Positions 15,111-21,839 of a stretch of 21,839 nt of DNA are shown piece by piece (positions within the stretch are counted from its first letter, which is position 1; each line of letters opens with the position of its first letter). The stretch spans positions 1 to 21,839 of the forward strand of contig CAZRXU010000039.1 of the NCBI GenBank assembly GCA_964604135.1, in the 5' to 3' direction. Both the position numbers and the translations under genes were made by a program. This DNA comes from Sabulitectum sp964604135. Its GTDB lineage: Bacteria; Fermentibacterota; Fermentibacteria; Fermentibacterales; JCC-6. The notes beneath the pieces were generated by a model. It had not been told where the DNA came from and did no database searches. It saw nothing but the letters and a program-made list of their open reading frames with translations.

Positions 15111-17208
15111 GAATTCAAAGTTTTATAAGGTTCAGAGCTGGGCCGGTCTTGTACTGCTTCTTGGTGCCGGTTACTATTTTTACTCGCAGCTGCTTCCAAA
15201 CTGGCAACCCAAGCTGGAAGCGTTCTGGAGTGCTTCCGGGCACAACGCAAGCAGACCTCTGATGCTTGTGTCTTTTGTTCTGGTCTGGCTGGGGTATTAC
15301 TTCGCTCCACTGCCATGGCAGAAAATTCTTGAAGCTCTTAAAATACCAAGAATTGACAGAGGTGAGCTGCGAAGAAACTGGTACATCACGCAGATGGGCA
15401 GTTATATGCCGGGTAAACTCTGGATGGTTCTGGGCAGACTGACTTTTCTTCGGGTAAACGGTACTGGAACATTCAAAGGCGTAACTGCACTTGTTCTGGA
15501 AAATATCTATATGCTGGTGGCTCTGGGAATACTTGCACTGGTTGCCCTTCCCTTCCTGGGGTCAGACATACCGCCTGCCATCACGATTGCTCTGTGGCTC
15601 TCTGCCGGGCTTGCATTTCTTATGCTGTTCGCACCGGGACTTCAGAAGGTGTTTGCCCGAAGACTGGCCAGAAATTTTGATGTAGACATGGAAGAACTCC
15701 CCCATATAAGCCACCGGGACCAGTTCAAATTCATTGGTGCCCACATTCTCTCGTGGTCTCTTAGAAGTCTGGCACTGTATGTGTGGTTCAGGGGGTTCGG
15801 CGTACCTGAATCTACCCCGCCTTACGCCATGGTTGCCGTGTGTCTTCTTGCTGCCCCTGCTTCCTGGCTGATAGCCCTTGTAATGGTTTTTATTCCAGGC
15901 GGCATTGGTGTACGGGAATCAATCCGGGGGCTTTTTCTGGCTCCGTTTGTTGTAGGCGGCATGGCAGTAGCCACTACAATAGCCCTTGCGCAAAGAGCTG
16001 TTGTTATTCTTGTGGAAATACTGTTCGCCCTGCAGGCCGTTGTATATCAGTTCCTCAGAAAGCACTTTCCGGTAAAAGTAAACCATCTGAATCAGCTTTC
16101 ACACCTTGGCTGGAGTGCAATAACAGGCTGGCTGTGCAAACACGGCCTGGCAAAGCCACCACACCCTATAAATGTAACATTTTCTGTAACCGGGAACTGT
16201 CAGTCCAGGTGTAAAACATGCTATATCTGGAAAAAAAATGAACACAAACCTGTCACCACTGATCTCGATCTTGAAACAATAGAAAGGCTGTTCAGATCAA
16301 TAGGCTGGACCTACTTTTTCAACGTGTCCGGAGGAGAACCTTTTTTAAGAAAAGATCTTACTGAAATTGTTCGCCTTGCATGCAAACACCTCAGGCCGGC
16401 AGTTATTCACATACCTACCAATGCCATAATGCCGGAAAGAATAGAGGAAACAACAAGAAACATTCTGGAAATAATAAAAGAGGAAGCCCCCGGTACCCTT
16501 CTTACCATAAAACCTTCGTTTGACGGTATTGGAAAACAGCACGATGAGATCAGAGGAATCCCCGGTAACTTCAACAAACTCCTAGACACGCTGGAAAGAC
16601 TGAAAGCGCTAAGAGGCAGATACCAGTACCTTCATGTAGGTGTTGGTACCGTTGTTTCCCGTTTCAACCAGGACAGTCTTGAAGAGATCATTGCCTACGC
16701 AGGAACCCTCGGTGTAAACACCTACATCAATGAGATTGCCGAAGAGAGAGAGGAATTCTTCAACCTGGGCAGCGGAATAACCCCTGATGCGAACAGTTAC
16801 AGAAAGATAATGCTTATCTTCAAAAAAAATGTTAGAACATCTATGAAAAGCATGAAGCTTCTCTCAAGAATAACAACGGCCATGCGTCTGGTGTACTACG
16901 ATCTCGCGGCAGACATTCTGAAAGAGAACAAACAGGTCATACCCTGTTATGCGGGAATACTCAATGTGCATGTTAATTCAGACGGAGGAATATGGCCCTG
17001 CGCCGTTCTTGCCTACAACGGACAGATGGGAAAAGTGGGAGACAACTCTGAATTTCTTGAGATATGGAACTCAAAAGAAGCATCGAAAGTTAGAAAGAGC
17101 ATCAAAGCCGGAGAATGCGCCTGCCCGCTTGCCAACCAGGCCTATTCAAACATCCTTATGAACCCGCGCAGTCTTATGAAAGCAATCTGGATTGCCCTGA
17201 AAGGCTAA
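15103..17208 (+). CDS. Fusion of flippase-like UPF0104 domain and radical SAM enzyme
   Basis: A 701-residue two-domain protein. Residues 1-320 form a UPF0104/MprF-type membrane domain with both family signatures: GSYMPGKLW (99-107) and PGGIGVRES (265-273). From about 350 a radical SAM domain begins. C366, C370 and C373 (CQSRCKTC) are the CX3CX2C ligands of the SAM-binding 4Fe-4S cluster, and SGGEP (409-413) binds SAM. C615, C633, C672 and C674 near the C terminus could hold an auxiliary SPASM/twitch-like cluster. The frame is continuous, with no stop or weak linker between the parts. The start overlaps the YfhO gene stop (ATGCATAA), with AAAGG upstream. By analogy with MprF, the enzyme part may modify a lipid-linked group that the membrane part then flips. 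Both domain families are clear; the substrate is unknown. Confidence 0.9.
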   Translation: MHKNSKFYKVQSWAGLVLLLGAGYYFYSQLLPNWQPKLEAFWSASGHNASRPLMLVSFVLVWLGYYFAPLPWQKILEALKIPRIDRGELRRNWYITQMGSYMPGKLWMVLGRLTFLRVNGTGTFKGVTALVLENIYMLVALGILALVALPFLGSDIPPAITIALWLSAGLAFLMLFAPGLQKVFARRLARNFDVDMEELPHISHRDQFKFIGAHILSWSLRSLALYVWFRGFGVPESTPPYAMVAVCLLAAPASWLIALVMVFIPGGIGVRESIRGLFLAPFVVGGMAVATTIALAQRAVVILVEILFALQAVVYQFLRKHFPVKVNHLNQLSHLGWSAITGWLCKHGLAKPPHPINVTFSVTGNCQSRCKTCYIWKKNEHKPVTTDLDLETIERLFRSIGWTYFFNVSGGEPFLRKDLTEIVRLACKHLRPAVIHIPTNAIMPERIEETTRNILEIIKEEAPGTLLTIKPSFDGIGKQHDEIRGIPGNFNKLLDTLERLKALRGRYQYLHVGVGTVVSRFNQDSLEEIIAYAGTLGVNTYINEIAEEREEFFNLGSGITPDANSYRKIMLIFKKNVRTSMKSMKLLSRITTAMRLVYYDLAADILKENKQVIPCYAGILNVHVNSDGGIWPCAVLAYNGQMGKVGDNSEFLEIWNSKEASKVRKSIKAGECACPLANQAYSNILMNPRSLMKAIWIALKG

Positions 17209-17226
17209 CCTGACCCAGTTAGATAG

Positions 17227-17265
17227 AGAAGGGCGGAGCCGTGCGGCTCCGCCCTTCTTTCTCTT
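17227..17265 (+). terminator. Strong rho-independent terminator after the glycolipid operon
   Basis: A perfect 14-bp GC-rich stem (17227-17240 with 17245-17258) closes a GTGC loop and is followed by a T-rich run (TTCTCTTT). It lies 19 nt past the fusion-gene stop. It may also block transcription from the convergent gene ending at 17278, though the minus side is less T-rich. Confidence 0.9.
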
Positions 17266-17277
17266 TAAAGAGACAAC

Positions 17278-18120
17278 TTAGAAAGAAGTCTTCACACTGG
17301 CCCAGGTATTGGCTTCAAGAGCCCCTGGAGTCCAGTCGATGGTAAGTTTGTAGAGATTGTCATTCTGGGGGTACAGCCACAGATGCTCTCCGTCGTAATC
17401 AATACCGCCGTTAGCTTTGAGATTTCCGCTTTCCATGAAAGCGCATGACCATTCCGGGGTTGCACTGGGAGTTCCGTCAGCAGCAATGTGGTGGATGAAA
17501 ACGTTTTCGACACCTTCAAGACCACAGGATACAAACAGATAATCTCCCCATACTGCGAGACCGTAAACTGATTCGTAATCCATCTCTGACCACGTAACTG
17601 AAGTTTCCGCACCAGTGTAGGTACCCCATTCAAGTTTTGATTCGTTTGGACACCCTACATACATCATGCCATGACCGGCATCGACACCGAAAATATTCTT
17701 TGTGCCGGACGGACCATCTACATTACGGACATACGTTCCATCTTCAGAAAAAATAGAGACGTACGGTACGTTTTCGGTGAAGTTGCTCATAAACCACTGG
17801 TTTCCAGAAGAATACTCGCAGTATCCCTGGTCATCAGGATCTACGCCACCTGTGATGGCCCATGTAGTACCGGTAGCAGAACCACCAACCATGTCAAACT
17901 CTACATTAAGCATAGTGCCCCAGTTAAGAATCCAGACACTGTTTGTTGCGTTGGTCTTTATTGCCATGCCGTACGATTTTTCAAGACCACCCGCCAGAAC
18001 GTTGTCTACGGTATATGATCCTCTGCTTGACCATGGGTTAGACATACCAGTGCCGCCTGTTCTAACATCTGCAGAAACAGCGACAGCTACTATAAGAAGC
18101 AAGCTTATAAGAATGCGCAT
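17278..18120 (-). CDS. Secreted protein of unknown function, possibly beta-propeller-like
   Basis: A 280-residue protein with a clear signal peptide (MRILISLLLIVAVAVSADV, cleavage likely after VSA). I do not recognise the family. The mature part is rich in Gly, Trp, Tyr and Asp. It has recurring strands of the type YGMAIKTNATNSVWILNWG, FGVDAGHGMMYVGCP, YGLAVWGDYLFVSCG and GGIDYDGEHLWLYPQ. These look like four or more blades of a beta-propeller with a hydrophobic strand and polar turn. No C-terminal sorting tag is evident. AAGGAGGAGG precedes the ATG at a good distance, and the promoter at 18169-18197 is near consensus, so expression may be high. It is a single gene facing the operon terminator. 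Confidence 0.7.
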   Translation of the reverse strand: MRILISLLLIVAVAVSADVRTGGTGMSNPWSSRGSYTVDNVLAGGLEKSYGMAIKTNATNSVWILNWGTMLNVEFDMVGGSATGTTWAITGGVDPDDQGYCEYSSGNQWFMSNFTENVPYVSIFSEDGTYVRNVDGPSGTKNIFGVDAGHGMMYVGCPNESKLEWGTYTGAETSVTWSEMDYESVYGLAVWGDYLFVSCGLEGVENVFIHHIAADGTPSATPEWSCAFMESGNLKANGGIDYDGEHLWLYPQNDNLYKLTIDWTPGALEANTWASVKTSF

Positions 18121-18147
18121 ACATCCTCCTCCTTTGTCCGAGTGCTC

Positions 18148-18167
18148 ACCATGAACACCTACATGGT
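18148..18167. repeat. Small inverted repeat at the transcription start of the secreted-protein gene
   Basis: ACCATG (18148-18153) and CATGGT (18162-18167) form a 6-bp inverted repeat around an 8-nt loop. It begins next to the -10 box and covers the expected start of transcription, where an operator or 5' stabilising hairpin could lie. Confidence 0.3.
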
Positions 18168-18168
18168 A

Positions 18169-18197
18169 ATAATATGTCAGTTCTATTTTGGTGTCAA
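18169..18197 (-). promoter_or_regulatory. Near-consensus sigma-70 promoter of the secreted-protein gene
   Basis: On the minus strand TTGACA (18192-18197) and TATTAT (18169-18174) are separated by exactly 17 nt. Transcription should begin near 18162, giving a leader of about 40 nt with a strong ribosome site. This is the best promoter match in the window. Confidence 0.72.
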
Positions 18198-18377
18198 ACC
18201 CGTTTGCAACACCTGATGCCGGAAACCCTTCTCAACAACCTTCCCCGGCTCTGCCTCTGCAGTTTCAAACAGCAGTGCTGCCTCAGATGGATACAGACTC
18301 ACCTCTACGACTTGCATAACTGCAACCAAAGTGCAACACATTGCTGCCCTGTGAACCTGACCGAAAATACAGTATTG

Positions 18378-19811
18378 TCAGTAAATACCCACTTCGGGAA
18401 TATCTCCGTATGACGCGAACACCGAGACGAGAGAGACAAGGGATTTAAGCACACCCGGACCGGCAACAGTAGTGGATGTAATTGTGTTGCCTTCCATGGA
18501 AACAGAAAAAACCGCACGATTCTCAAACAGTGTAGTAATTATCTCTTCCACATCGTCTTCTGCCTGTACTCCCTGAATTATTCCCGCCGGGTCAACTGCG
18601 CCGCCGAAGAAGCCTTCCGAAGCAACACCCTGAAAATAGTCACCTGCAGAAATTCCATCCATAACATCTTCCGGATGAACATTCATTGTAACATAGAAGA
18701 CATCATCGCTTATAAAGTACCAGAGGTTTTGGCCGCTGTTGTCAATTTTGTAGGTAACAACATTATCTATTTCCTCGCGATCAGCTTCGGCAAAAAGAGA
18801 AACCGCTGACAGTGAAGAATCGAACTTCTCAGCATCGGCCAGTGAAATCGCCATGATACCTTCCATGTTTTCCGGATCACCGTGCTCGTTAATTTCCATA
18901 TTCTGAATGGTGATACAGAAATCACCCTGAAACACTGAAAAGAATTCTTCCATGCTGTCAAAACCGATAAAGGGAAGTCCAGCCTCTATCTCGGCAAAAC
19001 CGGATTCGCCGGACTCTTCCGCCATATCTGTATACTGCTGTACTGCCCTGTTCATGTCCAATGTGAACCTGACTGCAGCCATAGTGTTCTCTGGAAGAAC
19101 AATACTGTTACTCTGAAGACCGCTCCCGGCCATCAGCACATATTGCTGAACATCACTGTCATCCACCGTAACTGTCACCTTAAGAACACTCTCACTGTTA
19201 TCAGAACTGAAAGATCCGTAAATCGGAACCTCCGCAACCTCTTCGGCAAAATAGAATGAGATAAAAGAACCGGCAAGCGGTGCGGCCTCCTGCATTGCTG
19301 TAAATTCGTTATCGGCAGAGAGAGAGGCCCCCTCCAGAGCATCTTCCAGATCCTCCAGCAGGTCGTCATCATCCCATTTTATAACCATTACAGTGTAATC
19401 TCCGTATGGGAAAAACTCTGTATCACCAAAATCGTTTTCCTCTACGAAACTCTCCAGTTTTATCTGGTCGGTGCAGGGAAGAAAGAACGCCACAAGCTCT
19501 TCGTCTTCGGTGAGGGCAACAATACCAATCTCACCGTCTCGAAGGCCCATTCCTTCTTTCCAGTCTGCCCAACTGAACGGGTTTATTACCATGTCAGAGT
19601 CTTCTGCGTTTTCCAGAACATCTTCCGGAAGGCTCTGCTCAAGAGTTTCAAGAATTCCGTCAAGATCCATTGCCTCCGGATCAAACACAACGTACATGTG
19701 ATACCCCCGGGGCAACTGCCCCAGCAGAGCAGATCCTCCGGCTTCGCCTCCGAAACATCCTGCAGCTGATACCAGCAGCACAGCAGCTAAACCAGTTGTA
19801 ATGTATTTCAC
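18378..19811 (-). CDS. Acidic lipoprotein of unknown function
   Basis: A 477-residue lipoprotein: MKYITTGLAAVLLVSAAGC gives a basic start, hydrophobic core and lipobox ending at C19. I do not recognise the family with confidence. Its layout loosely recalls large DUF3352-type surface proteins: repeated strand blocks such as YHMYVVFDPEAM, DYTVMVIKWDDDD, NLWYFISDDVFYVTM and a C-terminal NTITSTTVAGPG. It is markedly acidic (for example WDDDDLLEDLEDALEG). I chose GTG 19811 because GGAGG (complement of 19817-19821) lies 5 nt upstream; ATG 19832 lies on the far side of that site. It is 42 nt after the GT-C gene and likely cotranscribed with it. Confidence 0.72.
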   Translation of the reverse strand: MKYITTGLAAVLLVSAAGCFGGEAGGSALLGQLPRGYHMYVVFDPEAMDLDGILETLEQSLPEDVLENAEDSDMVINPFSWADWKEGMGLRDGEIGIVALTEDEELVAFFLPCTDQIKLESFVEENDFGDTEFFPYGDYTVMVIKWDDDDLLEDLEDALEGASLSADNEFTAMQEAAPLAGSFISFYFAEEVAEVPIYGSFSSDNSESVLKVTVTVDDSDVQQYVLMAGSGLQSNSIVLPENTMAAVRFTLDMNRAVQQYTDMAEESGESGFAEIEAGLPFIGFDSMEEFFSVFQGDFCITIQNMEINEHGDPENMEGIMAISLADAEKFDSSLSAVSLFAEADREEIDNVVTYKIDNSGQNLWYFISDDVFYVTMNVHPEDVMDGISAGDYFQGVASEGFFGGAVDPAGIIQGVQAEDDVEEIITTLFENRAVFSVSMEGNTITSTTVAGPGVLKSLVSLVSVFASYGDIPEVGIY

Positions 19812-19853
19812 TGTCCCCTCCTCTGTTTGCAAATTTCTGTTACCCCAAACACA

Positions 19854-21320
19854 CTACTGGAAAATAACCAGATTTATTCCCCCAGGTAAAGCTTTTTCAA
19901 AATCCTCCAGCTTTTCTCTGAGTGAATCAGCAGATGCCCATGGCGCCGAAAGAAAGTCCACTCCTCCACTTACACACACAACAAGAGGAGGGCTTATCTG
20001 CATTCTGGCCACCGGGGTCCAGTGCTGAACCCCGGATATTTCATCCGAGTAAACGATCGCCGTATTCACACCGTTTACAGATGCAGCAGAGTCAACCCAC
20101 GCAGGGTCGCTAGCACCGGCCAGGGCGGAAGGAGTAGCCAGCCCCCACAGATCAAGCACGTACCTGTTGTATCCCATTGATACCAGCCCCAGATCGTTCA
20201 CTGCCACCGGCTCCCGAAGCCAGCTGTGTACAAACCTTCTCATCTGGTACTGCTGCTGGTAGATGTTCGACGAAGCTGCCGGTATTTTCGTGTAACCACT
20301 GAGGTAATCGGCGCTTAAAGCAAGAAGAATAGCAGAGAATACAAGGCTGTGTCTGCGTACAGTGTTCCTGTAGAGATGAAAACAGACGAGAATGGAAAAC
20401 GCCCACATGTAAACACCGTAGCGGTGAAACCACCCCGCTCTGCCAACAAGCATGTGCAGAACTACAGCCATAACGACAGCACCTGCAAGCAGTTTTTCAC
20501 CGGGTTTTCTGTTTCTCCCTGCCAGTACTGAAACCAGTGGGACAAGAACAAGAAGCTGAGCCAGACCTCTTAAACTCCTGACGGAGTCGGATAGATTTCT
20601 CAGAATAGATGAAATACTTCCTGAATCACCTACTACTGCGGATTTGGCACTGACAGAAGCAGGCAGTGGATCCAGCCCCAGACTTAGCAGAAACAGGGAA
20701 AAAGCACCGAGAAGAACTGCAATTATGGAAAACAGAACGACAGACTTTTTTCTTTCTCCAGAGACAAACAGAAATACCAGAACAGGCAGGGAAACGGCCA
20801 GGCACTCGTATCTGACAAGCGGAGCCACCACCAGAGATACTGCCAGCAGTTTTGAAACTTTGTGTTTTTCAGTAAAGTTTTTCAGCCCCGAAACAACTGC
20901 GGCAACTGCAAGCAGTTGAAGGCTGTGTTCCATCCCCGTGTAAACAAGCCCTGTGAGGTTGAATGCAAATACCGATACCACGGAGAGAAGCATACCCCTG
21001 TGCCCGTAGAAACGGCTGAGCAGAACAACGGTAAGCAGAGAGAAAAAAGTGTTTAGAAAAACAGGCAGCAGATATGCGTGAGGCAAAGCGGAAAAAGGAA
21101 CAAGCAGAACAGGCCACAGAACAGAAGAAGAGGGCGCTGCTGATTCACTGCTGTTTATCCCGTAGTGTCCGTCAGCAATGTTCTCTGCCAGGGCAAGGTG
21201 TATGTAGGGGTCGTCAAGTGTGTACACGAACTGACCGTTGTTTGCGCGCAGCACGAAACCTACTGGAACAGCAAGTGCTACAACAAGAACCACGACAGGC
21301 ACAACGACCGATTTCCTCAT
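19854..21320 (-). CDS. GT-C family membrane glycosyltransferase-like protein
   Basis: A 488-residue polytopic membrane protein. After the first membrane helix, the loop TLDDPYIHLALAENIADGHYG carries the acidic pair D36-D37, the mark of GT-C enzymes (ArnT/PMT/RgtA type). These use polyprenyl-phosphate sugars on the outer side of the membrane. About ten more hydrophobic segments follow. The C-terminal soluble part has VNDLGLVSMGYNRYVLDLWGL, close to the motif common after the membrane part of such proteins. AAGGGGGGTGA precedes the ATG. It begins 34 nt after tsaC and ends 42 nt before the acidic lipoprotein gene. It is not part of the central operon, but could share its lipid-linked donor. Substrate and acceptor are unknown. 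Confidence 0.75.
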   Translation of the reverse strand: MRKSVVVPVVVLVVALAVPVGFVLRANNGQFVYTLDDPYIHLALAENIADGHYGINSSESAAPSSSVLWPVLLVPFSALPHAYLLPVFLNTFFSLLTVVLLSRFYGHRGMLLSVVSVFAFNLTGLVYTGMEHSLQLLAVAAVVSGLKNFTEKHKVSKLLAVSLVVAPLVRYECLAVSLPVLVFLFVSGERKKSVVLFSIIAVLLGAFSLFLLSLGLDPLPASVSAKSAVVGDSGSISSILRNLSDSVRSLRGLAQLLVLVPLVSVLAGRNRKPGEKLLAGAVVMAVVLHMLVGRAGWFHRYGVYMWAFSILVCFHLYRNTVRRHSLVFSAILLALSADYLSGYTKIPAASSNIYQQQYQMRRFVHSWLREPVAVNDLGLVSMGYNRYVLDLWGLATPSALAGASDPAWVDSAASVNGVNTAIVYSDEISGVQHWTPVARMQISPPLVVCVSGGVDFLSAPWASADSLREKLEDFEKALPGGINLVIFQ

Positions 21321-21354
21321 TCACCCCCCTTATTTAAACTTTTCCGTACCGGTG

Positions 21355-21839
21355 TCAGTTCCTTATTTCCACGGGGTCTTTGCCTGTAACATCAATAATT
21401 CGCGATGGTTTTCTGTGGTGAAGCTTTCCGCCGTCCAGCACCATTGCAGCAGATTCAATAATTATGTCGGGAATCTCTTCTGTACTCAAAGGAAACGGAC
21501 TTCCTTTTGAGTTTGCACTGGTGGTTACAAGATCAAAGTCGACACTATCAAGAATCCTGCATGTAAGCGGATCAGAAGGAACCCGAACCGCTACTGTGCC
21601 TGCCTGGCTTAAAAGCCACTGCGGAACACTGCTGGCGCCCTCGAGAATCAAAGAAACCGGGCCCGGCCAGTACCTGTTCATCAGGTGCTCCAAAGCCTTC
21701 TGCGTTGTAAGTTCAAGAACCCTTTTCATACTACCAGCCAGAATGATAAATGGTCTGACTGTACGGTAGCCTTTCATGGTGCATATAGATTCAACAGCCT
21801 GCAGACAGGATGCATCAGCCAGTATTCCGTACACAGTGT
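21355..21839 (-). CDS. tsaC: L-threonylcarbamoyladenylate synthase, truncated by the window edge
   Basis: TsaC/Sua5 makes threonylcarbamoyl-AMP, the first step of the universal t6A37 modification of ANN-decoding tRNAs. The visible 161 residues start within TVYGILADAS, the conserved segment that normally follows PTDT or PTET. They include FIILAGS, YWPGPVSLIL, VAVRVPSD and LVTTSANSKGSPFPLSTEEI. The C-terminal SRIIDVTG is followed by the stop, so the protein is of the short TsaC type without the extra Sua5 domain. The frame stays open to the last base, so the true start lies outside. Downstream genes follow closely on the same strand, suggesting a shared transcript. Confidence 0.88.
   Translation of the reverse strand, partial: TVYGILADASCLQAVESICTMKGYRTVRPFIILAGSMKRVLELTTQKALEHLMNRYWPGPVSLILEGASSVPQWLLSQAGTVAVRVPSDPLTCRILDSVDFDLVTTSANSKGSPFPLSTEEIPDIIIESAAMVLDGGKLHHRKPSRIIDVTGKDPVEIRN

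Larger units (their letters stand above)
6754..17208 (+). other. Putative 11-gene envelope glycolipid operon
   Basis: Eleven consecutive genes share one strand. Their overlaps are, in order, 11 nt, 4 nt, (4-nt gap), 4, 14, 4, 4, 4, 17 and 8 nt. No internal terminator or promoter-sized gap exists, and a strong hairpin follows the last gene. This supports a single transcription unit running from the sigma factor to the flippase-radical SAM fusion. Internal promoters inside genes cannot be excluded. Confidence 0.75.

Noticed and set aside
18357..18381. Inverted repeat CTGAC/GTCAG with inner AATAC/GTATT near the end of the acidic lipoprotein gene, as a terminator
   Set aside because: The stem is short and bulged, overlaps the stop codon, and no T-run follows on the minus strand.

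Overview
The window looks like a chromosomal segment of a Gram-negative, probably anaerobic bacterium from an uncultivated lineage. The evidence is a lipid A-type LpxH hydrolase whose HGDGLG sequence resembles Bacteroidota/FCB versions, several lipoproteins and signal peptides, an oxygen-independent B12-dependent ribonucleotide reductase, and frequent GTG/TTG starts behind strong GGAGG sites. My guess is an FCB-affiliated candidate phylum such as Fermentibacterota, but the sequence alone does not prove this. Coding density is very high and no gene-free stretch exceeds 300 bases. I saw no tRNA, rRNA, CRISPR array, insertion sequence or prophage gene.

Left part (1-6751). A nucleoside-salvage pair, deoB-cdd, runs rightward. 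It converges, with an 80-nt antisense overlap, on a leftward PAS-repeat protein that has the layout of a hybrid histidine kinase but has lost every catalytic signature. A small PC4-type single-stranded DNA-binding protein is divergent from it behind its own promoter. Then comes leftward nrdJ, class II ribonucleotide reductase. Its upstream region (6552-6753) is shared with a divergent sigma factor gene and carries a perfect 12-bp palindrome.

Central part (6754-17208). Eleven rightward genes are packed so tightly that nine of ten junctions overlap (4 to 17 nt) and the tenth has a 4-nt gap. They end at a strong hairpin terminator (17227-17258). The order is: ECF sigma factor, RsrA-like zinc anti-sigma factor, exported 110-aa protein, thioredoxin-fold lipoprotein without CxxC, LpxH-like phosphoesterase, membrane-anchored GT2 (polyprenyl-phosphate sugar type), GT4 glycosyltransferase, NAD-dependent sugar epimerase, UPF0104/MprF-type flippase-like protein, YfhO-type GT-C protein, and a protein fusing a second flippase-like domain to a radical SAM enzyme. 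The best reading is a stress-controlled envelope glycolipid pathway. The GT2 would charge a lipid carrier, a flippase-like protein would move it across the membrane, and YfhO would transfer the sugar outside. The fusion would add a radical SAM modification coupled to flipping, with the same logic as MprF. This operon and its terminal fusion are the most interesting content of the window.

Right part (17278-21839). Four leftward genes: a truncated tsaC/sua5 running off the edge, a GT-C membrane glycosyltransferase, an acidic lipoprotein and a secreted protein of unknown function. The last has a near-consensus TTGACA-N17-TATTAT promoter.
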